Shown here: positions 12,114-23,196 of the stretch, piece after piece
Layout of the letters: each line of letters begins with the position of its first letter
How positions within the stretch are numbered: the first letter of the stretch is position 1
NCBI GenBank assembly: GCA_949128115.1
Contig: OX421966.1
Location: 36,969,042 to 37,033,041, forward strand
DNA length: 64,000 nucleotides
Origin: Anaspis maculata
Taxonomy: Eukaryota; Arthropoda; Insecta; Coleoptera; Scraptiidae
Reading direction: 5' to 3'
Notes under the pieces: model-generated
The model's database searches: none
The model's input: only the letters and a program-made list of their open reading frames with translations
What the model was told of the DNA's origin: nothing
Position numbers and translations under genes: made by a program

Positions 12114-13728
12114 GTACAAGAAAGATAGATTTCAACCTCGGAATAAATATGGACGTCCTGAAAATTTGATATTCTGTTCAGAATTGAGTGCTCTACAACA
12201 TATCCAAAATCGCCAAAAATCGCACCCGGGGGTTTTGAGTTATTGGAGGGGGGGTAAAAAATTGTAACTTAAAATGGAGGGGATGAAACCCGTCAATCAA
12301 TTGGAAGCAAATACGTTATGATTCGACGCATCATATCCCGTTGATACCATTTTGGCACAAAAAGTGTCGATTACTGTTGAAGAGGGGTCGTGGGGGGGCG
12401 AAGCTCTGCTAGGTGGTCCATTTTGTTTTTCTGGCCATGTAGAACCGATCACGACAAGTTTGGTATCTTTTCTGTCTAAATTAAATCTCCTAAACTCGAA
12501 TCCGATGTGTAAATTTGGATGAAAACAAGTTTGAACAAGTTAACTTGAAAAAACTAGTTTTTTCTTTGTCAATTTTGGAGAATATTTTTTTCACTGCTAG
12601 AGGTATTCATCTTCCATAAATATTTAGGGGTCATTAGATTCGAGTGCATTCTTCACAAAAATCATCTACTCAATGTATAATTTTGTTTCTCGAGTTCAAA
12701 AAATCGATTTGAACCTGAGCCGGCTCGGCGCGTCGTCTACTACTGACCAGAACACTACAGCATGCACCTTTAAATGAAAATAGCTCAAACTTTCGAAGAG
12801 ATAACAACTTATCTTTGAAAATTTGATTATATGTGCAGAATTGAATTCTCTATAACATAAACAAAATCGCCATGAATCGCACTGCAGGATTTTGAGTTAT
12901 TCGAGGAGAAGGATAACATTTTCTCAAGATTCGTGCTCTATGAACTGTTACCTCTCCCCTCAAATAACTCAAAACCCTGCAGTGCGATTTATGGCGATCT
13001 TGTTTATGTTAAAGAGAACTCAATTCTGCACATATAATCAAATTTTCAAAGATAAGCTGTTATCTCTTTGAAAGTTTGAGCTATTTTCATTTAAAGGTGC
13101 ATGCTGTAGTGTTCTGGTCAGTAGTAGACGACGCGCCGAGCCGGCTCAGGTTCAAATCGGTTTTTTGAACTCGAGAAACAAAATTATACATTGAGTGGAT
13201 GATTTTCGTGAAGAATACACTCCAATCTAATGACCCCTGAAAATTTTTCGAACATGAACACCTCTAACAGTAAAAAAGAAATTCGTCAAAATTGTCAAAG
13301 AAAAAACAAGTTTTCCAAGTTAACTTGTTCAAACTTGTTTTCATTTAAATTTACAGATCGGATTCTAGTTCAGGAGATTGAATTTAGTCGGAAAAGATAC
13401 CAAACTTGTTGTGATCGGTTCTACATGGCCAGAAAAACAAAATGGACCACCTAGCAGAGCTTCGCCCCCCCACGACCCCCCTTCAACAGTAATTGACACT
13501 TTTTGTGTCAAAATGGTATCAACGGGATATGATGCGTCGAATCATAACGTATTTGCTTCCAATGAATTGACGAGTTTCATCCCCTCCAATAACTCAAAAC
13601 CCCCGGGTGCGATTTTTGGCGATTTTGGATATGTTGTAGAGCACTCAAATCTGAACAGAATTTCAAATTTTCAGGACGTCCATATTGTTTCCGAGGTTTT
13701 GCAGATTTTTTTACTATTTTTCCTGTAC
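12114..13728. mobile_element. Fold-back element, 1.6 kb palindrome
   Basis: The outer left sequence GGACGTCCTGAAAATTTGAT is matched in inverse orientation at about 13660-13685, and the inverted match runs inward to a centre near 12930 (GCACTGCAGGATTTTGAG against CTCAAAACCCTGCAGTGC). The arms are about 780 bp. TA dinucleotides lie at both proposed ends, but the outermost 15 bp are diverged so the ends are approximate. The G-run-bearing frames at 13378-13737 are inside an arm and not genes. Confidence 0.75.
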
Positions 13729-14825
13729 TATTATTAGTAGAGCCGCTACGCGACAAAACAGAGTGATATACTGCACTTCATGTTAGAGCTATAAAATTTT
13801 GTAGACTTCTTCAGGAAACTATTTGCAACAGTTCTGTCCGAAGTGCCCACGAAAATTATCGCTGCATCCAAAATGGCGGCCATTTTCTAAAATGGCGACT
13901 TTAATATGTAAAAATGTCATATACGCCCCACTGTATCCCGCAGGGTGTCGATTTTCACACTAGCTATCCTTATACTGTCTGTAACTACAGTAATTGTGAC
14001 AGATGATCAATTTTCTTTATTCAGGGTGTTTGCATAAGGTGGAACCTCGGGTGGAACCCTTCCCTCCACCAAACGCTTCTCCTTGGAGGTATTTTGAAAA
14101 AACAAAAACTAATCCTTCCCAGTTTTTCCCGTAGCTCTCGAATGTGTTTAATATATATTTCTGTATCTCATAATATACAGGGTGTTCAAATTTTTTTTTC
14201 ACATTTTGGCGACACCTTGTAATTTATTATTGTAGTCTATGAAGCTTTCGATGCTGATTACAGAAATGTTTGACACTTGTGGGTTTCTCTCCAAATAATT
14301 TCTGAAAAATGAATAAACTCAAATTGCCAAGACCGTATTTCAGGCAGCCGGGAGATACACTACACTTTATGTTAGAGGTATGAAACTTGCTACACTCCTT
14401 TTGGGGAACTGTTTGAAACAATTCTGTCCGAAGTGCCAATCAAAATTATGGCTGGGTACAAAATGGCGGTCGTTTTCCAATATGGCGGCCTACATGTGTG
14501 AGAATCTCGAATTCGTCCTATTAAATCACGCAGGTTGTCCATTCCCATTGATTTAGCTATTCTGAAACTGACTGTAACCGCAACAATCGTGACAGATGCT
14601 CATTCTCCCATGCCATGTATAGGGTGTTCACGCGAGATGCCATAGAAAAGTAGCGCCGTCTCAAGGGCTTCATAGTTAGGTCTTTCTTTTAATTTGAAAT
14701 GACTGTAGATGGAAAATTAGGCATCTGTCAAGATAGTTGTGTTTACCATTAATCTCAGAATACTTGAAAATATGAGAATCGACATCCTACGAGATATAAT
14801 CGGACAAATACGAGATTCTCATATA

Positions 14826-16119
14826 CACTGATCGTTTTTTGAAGTGGTTCACCTAAAAAATTGTCCTACTTTGATGGGTTGTAACTTTTGAATGGATAGA
14901 TGTATTTTGTTGAGTTTCTTTTTGTCAGAAAGGGCGTTTTTTTGGCAGCAAGTGTGCTCAACTGCATTTGTTTGTAATTATTGATAGTGATTTACAGGGT
15001 GATTTGTAAAGATATGATGTTTATATCAAATTAACTGATATGCATGAGGTAAATGGGTCACCCTGTATATTTCATTTCAAGGTCATCATAGAGCCGTATG
15101 CCTAAGCGCTGCATGTTTTTTTGAATTCTGGTCTAACTCACTAGGCTTTGACGATATCAATTTTTAATTCACTGCATGTTTATTTGCGTGAAAAAATCGA
15201 GATATCTTTGGGAGTAATAATGTTCTGACATTTATGTCGATTGAATTGTTTGTGAAAATGCCGCCTCTACAAGATGCAATTCTTGAAAGAATAATCGAAA
15301 TGGTTTCGGCTGGTGTCTCTCGCTGGGAACTAGCACGACGCTCTAATATTGCATACAGTATAGTCAATCGCGCTTCGAGCAAACGGCAACGTAGTGAATG
15401 AATTTTTCCAACGTGAGAATATCACCAGAATGGAATGGCCGGCGCTTTCACCGGACCTCAATCCAATACAAAACGTGTGGAATGCTCTCCAAAGATAGAT
15501 ATTAGACCGCGAAATTGAACCTCATGGAAATGAAGGGATGGGAAATGTCCTTTAACAGGCAAGAATGGGAAGCCATCCGGGTGACCTTATCAATGATGTT
15601 ATCAGAAGTATGCCATGAAGATGTCAGGACGTGATTGAGAGTTGAGGTGGCCCTAACCCGTTATTGATTAGTTTTTATTTTTCATTCACAATTACATATT
15701 AGTTATTCATTGTTGTGCATTGAAAAATAAGAAAAAAAATTGTTGAAGTTTTCGTATTTTTCTATACTTATTATGGTTAAGAAAATTATATCTTTTGACA
15801 CAAATGACATAAGACCAAAATCCAAAAAAGTATGCAGTGCTAAGACATGAGGTTCTATGATGGCCTTGAAATGAAATATACAGGATGACCCATTTACCAC
15901 ATGCATATCAATAAATTTAATATAAAAATCATAGCTTTTCAAATCACTCTGTAAAATCACAATCAATAATGACAAATAATTGCAATCATGCAGACTTGCT
16001 GCCGAAGAAACGCCCTTTCTGACAAAAAAAAACAACAAGATACATTCATCAATTCAAATGTTAAAACCTATCAAAGTGGGACAATTTTTTGGGTGAACCA
16101 CTTCAAAAAACGAACAGTG
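14826..16119 (+). mobile_element. Degraded Tc1-like transposon with long TIRs
   Basis: Starts CACTGATCGTTTTTTGAAG and ends CTTCAAAAAACGAACAGTG, with TA at 14824-14825 and 16120-16121. The inverted repeats extend about 280 bp inward (to about 15100 and 15850). The insertion split a sequence that, once the element and one TA are removed, reads on into the inverted counterpart of 14483-14515, so the empty site can be inferred from the paralogous subrepeat. The transposase inside is broken. Confidence 0.8.
15250..15640 (+). pseudogene. Broken Tc1-type transposase
   Basis: Two separated fragments remain. The first (from about 15258) reads PPLQDAILERIIEMVSAG followed by ELARRSNIAYSIV, a Tc1-type helix-turn-helix. 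It jumps directly to EWPALSPDLNPIQNVW near 15430, the C-terminal catalytic region, so the first two acids of the DDE core are deleted. The third acid, normally Glu in PIENVW, reads Gln here. Stop codons follow at about 15498 and later. It cannot encode an active enzyme. Confidence 0.75.
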
Positions 16120-16813
16120 TATGTAAGCCGCCATATTGGAAAACGACCGCCATTTTGGACGCAGTTCATAATTTTGATTGACACTTCGGACAGAATTGTT
16201 CCAAACAGTTCCCTAAAGAAGTGTACCAAATTTCATAGCTCTAACATGAAGTGCAGTAACTTTTCACGTAGCGGCCCTACTATACAGGGTGTTTCATGAC
16301 TTATACGACATAGCTTAAGGATAGATCCAGTTTTTTGAGGCGAATCCGGATCTGGCTTCAAAATTTTTCTAAGATCCTGCGTTTCAAAGTTACAGGGTGA
16401 TTTATGTATTTTGGTCAAAACATTCATAGGTCATAACTTTGGAGCAAATGAATGGAATCGAATGAAATTTGACAGGAAATGTCTCTTACCACGAACAATC
16501 ACAATGACCAACAAGGCATGAAAAAATCCAGGGCCGGACTAAAAAAAATGGCCCCCATCAATTCTTGGGGCAAAAAAGCCATTTTCGCATCGGATTCCTA
16601 AAAAAATTCCATTGTATTTGGAAAGTTGAGAAAAAATGCTACAGAATCAGCTATCCAATACGAACGGCACACCTCAGTAGGTTTGATAAAAAAATAAAAT
16701 AAAAAAAATTGAAAATTTTAATAGCGATATTTCCTGAATGATTTGAGATAATTCATCGCAATTACTACTTTTCAAACAGGAAACGAGCAACATTTAAAAA
16801 AAAATCAAAACTC

Positions 16814-17501
16814 CTAACAATAGGTGATAAATACATTACATGTTATTAACAAATGGTTTTCAAAATACCCTCCCCCAACTTCGACGCATTTTCCACATCT
16901 CGTCACTAAATGTCTAGTGGCTGTTCGAATGGTTGGTGTATTGTTCCGCGTTTCATTAGCAGCTGCAATGATCTCTTCCCTACAATCCTTCCTGGTATTC
17001 ATTTCCGTCTTGTAGACCTCTAGATCTTTCATGCGGCCCCATCCCCATACATAGTAATCTAGGACTGTGAGATCAGGAGATCTGGGAGCCAGGAATGAGG
17101 ACCCCCGCGACCAATCCAGCCATGGGGGTATTCTGCGTACAAGTGTTCTCTGACGCTTAATGAAAAATGAGGCGGTGCCCCATTTTGTTGAAAATAGGCA
17201 AAACATTTTGGAGGAAGTTTAGATAGCCTTCCCAAGTCAGCCGTTCCTCAAAGAAATGTAGCCCAATTAAAGTGTCGTCAACCACTCCGCACCACAAATT
17301 CAGTGAAAACCTCCGCTGAGAGTTCTTTTGTGCCGTCGCATGAGGGTTTTCGTGTGCCCATAAGTGGGAATTTTTCAGTTTCAGTTTTGAAGGTTCTCTT
17401 AATTTTTTTAGTTTCTCCTCGGTTCCGTTTCGCCACCCGCGTTGTGCGAGGGCGATTTCGGACTCCTCATTATTGTTATTGTGTATCACTCCATTTTTCA
17501 A
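16814..17501 (-). pseudogene. Degraded mariner-like (DUF4817/DDE_3 type) transposase
   Basis: On the - strand from 17501, RRFSLNLWCGVVDDTLIG then FFEERLTWEGYLNFLQNVLP match the central region of the common insect transposases that pair a DUF4817-type helix-turn-helix with a DDE_3 domain. The second catalytic motif reads QQNGAPPHFS, so the catalytic Asp is changed to Asn. A frame shift follows, and then SPDLTVLDYYVWG supplies the third acid, followed by the family tail RCGKCVEVGGGYFE. The N-terminal helix-turn-helix is missing. Not functional. Confidence 0.75.
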
Positions 17502-17929
17502 CCCACAACCTACCCTACCGTGACGCGCTGGACATCAGCGGACCATGCACAGAGAGCGCTTTCTTCATCTCACGGCGCTGGACGTCACAAGGTAGGTCCT
17601 TTTTCATTTTTTACTTTAATACCCAAGACAATGCATCCCAGCTAAAACATCTCGGCGTGATTTTCTCAGAAACCGTTCAACCAATACAATTCTTCTTTTT
17701 TTGTGGAAATAAGCCCTAAATCTAAGCTTCAATTAGAGAGGTGCCGGTGTCTGCAGCTGCTCTACTTCCCAAAATATGGCAATTTGAACAGGCCCCGGAA
17801 CAATAGGCACATAATTATGGAGATTTATGATTAGGAAGAAGAACAATTCTACATCAGAATGCAATTGGAGCACTGTCTTAATTTTCCATCAAACGCCAAA
17901 GAATACTTAGATGCAGAATACCCCCATCG

Positions 17930-18229
17930 CTGGATTGGTCGCGGGGGTCCTCATTCCTGGCTCCCAGATCTCCTGATCTCACAGTCCTAGATTACTATGT
18001 ATGGGGCCGCATGAAAGATTTAGAGGTCTACAAGACGGAAATGAATACCAGGAAGGATTGTAGAGAAGAGATCATTGCAGCTGCTAATGAAACGCGGAAC
18101 AATACACCAACCATTCGAAAAGCCACTAGACATTTAGTGACGAGATGTGGAAAATGCGTCGAAGTTGGGGGAGGGTATTTTGAAAACCATTTGTTAATAA
18201 CATGTAATGTATTTATCACCTATTGTTAG
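17930..18229 (+). pseudogene. Second copy of the transposase 3' end, in the right arm
   Basis: Mirror image of 16814-17120: a proline-rich catalytic region (SPDLTVLDYYVWG) followed from 18011 by MKDLEVYKTEMNTRKDC and the CGKCVEVGGGYFENHL tail, ending at 18229. It differs from the left copy at few positions. It has no promoter-proximal part and exists only because the arm was duplicated in inverse orientation. Confidence 0.7.
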
Positions 18230-18764
18230 GAGTTTCGATTTTTTTTTCAAATGTTGCGCGTTTCCTGTTTGAAAAGTACTAATTGCGATGAATCATCTCA
18301 AATCATTCAGGAAATATCGCTATTAAAATTTTCAATTTTTTTTATTTTATTTTTTTTACTAAACCTACTGAGGTGTGCCGTTCGTATTGGATAGCTGATT
18401 CTGTAGCATTTTTTCTCAACTTTCCAAATACAATGGAATTTTTTTAGGAATCCGATGCGAAAATGGCTTTTTTGCCCCAAGAATTGATGGGAGCCATTTT
18501 TTTTAGTCCGGCCCTGAATTTTTTCATGCCTTGTTGGTCATTGTGATTGTTCGTGGTAAGAGACATTTCCTGTCAAATTTCATTCGATTCCATTTATTTG
18601 CTCCAAAGTTATGACCTATGAAAGTTTTGACCAAAATACATAAATCACCCTGTAACTTTGAAACGCAGGATCTTAGAAAAATTTCGAAGCCAGATCCGGA
18701 TCCGCCTCAAAAAACTGGATCTATCCTTAAGCTATGTCGTATAAGTCATGAAACACCCTGTATA

Positions 18765-20339
18765 GACCGTAAGCTAGCGGCCTTTGAGAGCTTGTCATTT
18801 CTGACCACACCAAATTTTTTGTGGTGATAGCCACCCACATGGTAATTGCTGGAACGCTAGTCTGCCTCCCCAAAGCGAGTCGTCTTGGAAGGTGCCAGTT
18901 CTCAAAAAATTCCAAAAAATTAAAAAAAAAACAATTTTGCACCGTTAATCCGATCGACTAGAAATTTTGTATACGGGCAGGGTCTTGCTGTCAAATGAGC
19001 TGATTAGTTTTTGGCTGTCATCTGTAAAGTGGGAATGTCACTATGAAAAAAAGACAGAAGCTCTATTCCACGGAACTTGACTTATATTATTGACCATATA
19101 TTATTGATAGCCCGAAAACTGTATTAGGAACCGTTAGAAGTACCTCTCCAACTGTCTTTTGTGTAAATAAAAAATATCAAAGTTCAAAACGTTGACATCT
19201 AATTCTTCAAAATCTATTCAATGGACTGGGATCAAATTCGGCAGGGAGCAACAAACCAAAATAATCTAATCAAATCTGCAGTTGGAGTTCTCCACCTTCT
19301 CCCAACAAGGCGTAACGAATTTTCAAATTTTCTCTTGGCCGTTGCCACCCGAGAGGACTGCTCACCCGAGTTTTGACCAGCACGACACGTGTTTAGTGCA
19401 GAGCTCAACTTACACGCTCTTTCCTGCTCGGGGATCGACTTTTTTGGAAATTTTTCCAACTGATATCAAAAGTAGATTGCATTGGACGTCATGTAGGCCT
19501 GTTTTCAAATGAGACGCTTCTTCGGTTCTCCGGCGAATATTAATTACGGAATGTGCAATAGCCATTTTGGAAAAATATCCGCCGGAAGACCACGTCGTAT
19601 TTGAAAATAGGCCTACATGACGCCCAATGCAATCTTCTTTTGATATCAGTTGAGATTTTTTGAAAAAAGTCGATCCCCGAACAGAAAACAGCACTTGAGT
19701 TAAGTCCTGAACTAAAAGCGTGTCGTCCTGGTCAAAGCCCGGGTAAGCGGCCCTCTCGGATGGCAACGGCCAATAGAAAATTCAAAAACTGGTAACGCCT
19801 TGTTGGGAAACGGTGGAGAGCTCCAACTTCAGATTTAATTAGACTATTTTGGTCTGTTCCTTCCTGCCGAATTTGATCCCAGTCCATGGAATAGATTTTG
19901 AAAAATTGAATCGAATGTCAAAGTTTTAAACTTTGGTATTTTTTATTCACTGACAATGATAGTTGGAGGGGTATTTTAAACGGTTCTGAATACGGTTTTT
20001 TAGGACTTCCAAATAATATATTGCAAGTCGAGTTCCATGAAATGAAGCTTCTGTTTTTTGATAGTGAAATTTCCACTTGACAGATGACACCCAAAAATTA
20101 ATCAGCTCATTTGACAGCAAGACTCTGTCCGTATACCAAATTTCAAGTCAGTCGGATTAACGGTGCAAAATTGGGTTTTTTGGAGGGATTTTTGACAACT
20201 GGAAGCTCACAAGACGACTCGCTTTGGGAATTGGGAAGGCAGACTGGCGTTTCAGCAATTACCACATAGGTAGCTATCACCACAAAGAATTTGGTGCAGT
20301 CACCATTGACAAGTGCCCAAAGACCGCTAGCTCACGGTC
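18765..20339. mobile_element. Fold-back element, 1.6 kb
   Basis: Termini GACCGTAAGCTAGCGG and CCGCTAGCTCACGGTC, flanked by TA at 18763-18764 and 20340-20341. The inverted arms run to a centre near 19550 (GGACGTCATGTAGGCCTG against CAGGCCTACATGACG...). The left TA is shared with the end of the preceding fold-back element, so that element inserted exactly at this one's flanking TA. A diverged relative of the arm (GACTGTCATCTGTCAC with AATGTCACTGTC) occurs at about 30775-30960. Confidence 0.75.
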
Positions 20340-20341
20340 TA

Positions 20342-20744
20342 GGTATTATTGGCAAATAATAAAATAACATCGATTCACCAAATCTGTCTCCAAAAATAGC
20401 TAGGGAGATTAAAAATAGGGCATAAAAGGGAAGGGCACTTCCCATTATCTTCACTCCTGGATTTGATAAAACATGATTTTTATTGTCTAACGGCTCGATA
20501 TACCAAGTTGAAACTGAGACCGCCGTAAGTGCAGTTACCATAGCAACGGCAGATATCAACCAATCAGACCGCTGGCGCTGTATTTGACGAGTTACGCCGT
20601 CCAAAACTTTGCGCCTGCAGCTTGGTATCGAGCCCTAACATAAACATAACATGAAAAGTTGAAAGTTGCAACCCCAAGTACCTATGAAGTATGGCGAATC
20701 GGCCTGTCAGCAAAACCGTCTTTGTTAAGGTTAGTTGAGAGCGT
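20342..20744 (-). other. Unassigned segment with promoter-like motifs and an open frame
   Basis: A - strand frame (20332-20604) has two hydrophobic stretches (WLISAVAMVTALTAVSVSTW and GSALPFYALFLISLAIFG) separated by a short hydrophilic loop. It could be a membrane-protein exon, but its last codons run into the neighbouring transposon end, and I find no splice partner. The same place carries an X-box-like site and a CCAAT sequence. Either a gene fragment or a promoter region with a chance ORF. Confidence 0.25.
20534..20547. promoter_or_regulatory. X-box-like RFX site
   Basis: GTTACCATAGCAAC matches the RFX X-box pattern RYYNYY-N(1-3)-RRNRAC with both half-sites (GTTGCT/GGTAAC read on the - strand). 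A CCAAT-type sequence (CCAATCAG) follows about 13 bp away. In insects such sites mark promoters of ciliary genes. No ciliary gene is identified beside it. Confidence 0.4.
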
Positions 20745-22840
20745 GTTAAGGTGGAAATGTTCTTTGCATCGTATTCTTCTGATCTAGGAAGGTAGCCATC
20801 AGCGCCATTCATGCCGGCGGCGTATACAGGGTGATACAGAAAAAAAAAGTTGAAAAATTATATTTAATCAACGGAAGCATGTGGAGACGTGTAATTCACC
20901 ACATACATTAACTGTTTGATGCTCATGAAGTCACCGCCAACTGTTCTTCATTACTTTGGACCGTGGACCGATGTAGGGGAGAAACAGGAAAAAAAACAAA
21001 AACACTCTTTTCTCCATAAATAAATGATTCTTCGAGATATTGACATAATACTTGGTATGTCTACAAAAAGTAATGTTAGAAATGATATGAGCTGGGTAGC
21101 CAATTTCTAAGCCAACTATTTCCAGAAATACGATTGTCAAGTTTTTTTTCCTCTTGAGCACCATCTTGAATCTTCCCTCTGAGGCATCGTTGAAAAAATG
21201 ATCGGTTATCATAATAATGGTAACATGTAATCATTGCATCGTAAAAACAACCTCCTCCACATAATTTAGTGACCTCTTCGGCGCGAAAGAATTGCCATTC
21301 ACGTATTTTTTGGCTCTTCAAAGCTTTAGTGCCCATGGCATTTGCAACATCTGGAATGGTGGAATATGTTACCCATTATGAACCTTGATGTACTTCGAGG
21401 TAGTCTACCAAGTTTTACCATCATCAATTAAGATTATTCTTAAAAGCCGTTTGAACAAAATGTGTGTCGCTTTTTCATGAAGAATACAAAATATTGGGTC
21501 TCTCACCCTTACTTGAACCCTCATTGAGGATAGCCTGAAACCGAAAGTCTCCGAAATTTTTATGATAATGGTTCAGTGGGAAGTGCTTTTCAATGTGTGG
21601 TTGTCAAAAATTGCATAGTTGCGTTCAGATTCCAGACAGAGAGCGACAAAGAAGTTCATGCAGTAAAAAAAGACCTCAATTACAGTCGAAAAAACAAAAC
21701 TAGTCCAGAGCTAGACTAAAAGCTGTCTAGCGACCTTGCTTTGTATAACATTAATGTGCAATTTGGTACAGTGTTAGAGCCTCAAGTAAGTAATGTCTTA
21801 AGCCTTTCACCCACGATTGGAAGTCTTACAAAATCTGTGTATTGCGGGAAACCTATCTAACAGGGACATTTCCGGAATCTCTCCGTTGCAATAAAATTTG
21901 TGTCTTTTTTTACTTCATGAGCTTGTTTGTCGCTCTCTGTCTGGAATCTGAACGCAACGATGCAACTTTTGACAACCACACATTGAAGAGCAGTTCTCAC
22001 TGAACCATTATCATGAAAATTTCGGAGACTTCCGGTTTCAGGCTTTCCTCAACGAGGTATCAAATAAGGGTGAGAGATCCAAGATTTTGTATTTTCCATA
22101 AAAAAATTAAACACATTTTGTTCAAACAGCTTTTAAGAACAAACCTCTCAATTAATGATGGCGAAACTTGGTAGGCTACCTAAAAGTACATCAAGGTTCG
22201 TAATACGTTACATATTTTACCATTCCAGATGTTACAAATGCCAAAATGGACACTAAAGCTTTGAAGAACGAAAAAATACGTGAATGGCAATTCTTTCCCG
22301 CCGAAGAGGTCACTAAATTATGTGGAGGAGGTTGTTTTTACGATGCAATGATTACATGTTACCATTATTATGATAACCGATCACTTTTTCAACGAAGCCT
22401 CAGAGGGAAGATTCAAGATGGTGCTCAAGAGGAAAAAAAAAGTTGACAATCGTATTTCTGGAAATAGTTGGCTTAGAAATTGGCTACCCAGCTCATATCA
22501 TTTCTCACATTACTTTTTGTAGAAATACCAAGTATTGTGTCAATATCTCGAATAATCACTTATTCATGGAGACAAGAGTGTTTTTGTTATTTGTTTCTGT
22601 TTTTCCCCTACATTTCAAAGACGGTTCAAGGTAATCAAAAACAGTTTGCTGTGACTTCATAAGCATAAAACAGTAATGTATGTGGTAAACTACAGGTCTC
22701 CACATGCTTCGGTTAATTAAATATAATTTTCCAACTTTTTTTTTCTGTTTCACTCTGTATACGCCGCCGGCATGGATGGCGCTGATGGCTACCTTTTTGG
22801 ATCGGAAGAGTATGACGCAAAGAACATTTTCACCAAGTAG
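20745..22840. repeat. Outer inverted repeat around the 20825-22759 element
   Basis: About 78 bp at 20745-20822 is repeated in inverse orientation at 22762-22840. Both arms can be read as the same short peptide start (MNGADGY...SEEYDAKNI on the left - strand, MDGADGY...SEEYDAKNI on the right + strand). The inserted element lies exactly at the centre of symmetry, with its TA duplication forming the middle of the palindrome. So a fold-back appears to have inserted into the centre of an older palindrome. Confidence 0.6.
20825..22759. mobile_element. Fold-back element, 1.9 kb
   Basis: Starts TACAGGGTGATACAG and ends CTGTTTCACTCTGTA, with TA at 20823-20824 and 22760-22761. The inverted arms reach about 850 bp each (for example AGATTCCAGACAGAGAGCGAC at 21630 against its inverse at 21935), with a spacer of about 220 bp around 21790. 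Both arms carry a matching open stretch that can be read EWQFF.AEEVTKLCGGGCFYDAM (21336 toward 21076 on the - strand, 22246 toward 22446 on the + strand), which may be a remnant of coding sequence or only reflect the duplication. Confidence 0.75.
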
Positions 22841-23196
22841 CATCTTCCCATCAAAAAATGCAAGGTTCATTCCATTTTATGCAACTAGCATCCGGACTAC
22901 TGTTGATGGAGTAGATGTGCCGGTGATTCGGCTGTCGGTCTCGGTACTGAAGCTTTCCGTTGGCGAACCACCGTATCCTGCCGTGTTGGCCTGGTCCCAG
23001 ACCCATCAGAACGCAGAGTCCGCTGAAAATCGACGGTCGGGCGTAGACCACGCCGAATGGAGACCAGAATATTTGCTTTGTGCGAGAATCAAAATAAATG
23101 GACAAACCACAAGTCAAACACAAATTATTTGCTTGTTTGTTAGTTTATTATCACATAAGATCCACAATCTTCACGTCATTAGTTACAGAAAGGTGC
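22841..23196 (-). other. GC-richer stretch, possible coding remnant
   Basis: Composition changes here to a GC-richer, codon-like pattern. On the - strand, after a CAG acceptor-like site at about 22996, a frame reads ANTAGYGGSPTESFSTETDS and ends in a stop near 22878. Another - strand frame (22851-23123) is also open. I cannot choose between them, and no family is recognised. An AATAAA on the - strand near 23140-23150 probably belongs to the small ORF upstream. Confidence 0.2.

Larger units (their letters stand above)
13740..16277. mobile_element. Fold-back element carrying a nested Tc1-like insertion
   Basis: The termini GAGCCGCTACG and CGTAGCGGCCC are inverse and each is flanked by TA (13738-13739 and 16278-16279). 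The left side holds two tandem copies of a roughly 600-bp subrepeat (from about 13760 and 14345), each with AAATGGCGGCC-like motifs and CTGTCCGAAGTGCC. The right arm (about 16122-16270) is the same sequence inverted. The right arm is interrupted by the Tc1-like element at 14826-16119. Without it the element is about 1.24 kb. Confidence 0.72.
16283..18762. mobile_element. Fold-back element built on a mariner-like transposon
   Basis: Ends TACAGGGTGTTTCATGAC and its inverse GTCATGAAACACCCTGTA, flanked by TA at 16281-16282 and 18763-18764. The arms are about 860 bp (16283-17150 and 17905-18762) with a unique centre. Both arms contain the 3' part of the same transposase gene, pointing outward. Only the left side keeps the more N-terminal part (17157-17501, - strand). 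This looks like an autonomous-type element whose one end was duplicated in inverse orientation. Confidence 0.8.

Noticed and set aside
13378..13737. 119-codon ORF as a gene
   Set aside because: Lies wholly inside one arm of a fold-back and is matched by non-coding sequence in the other arm.
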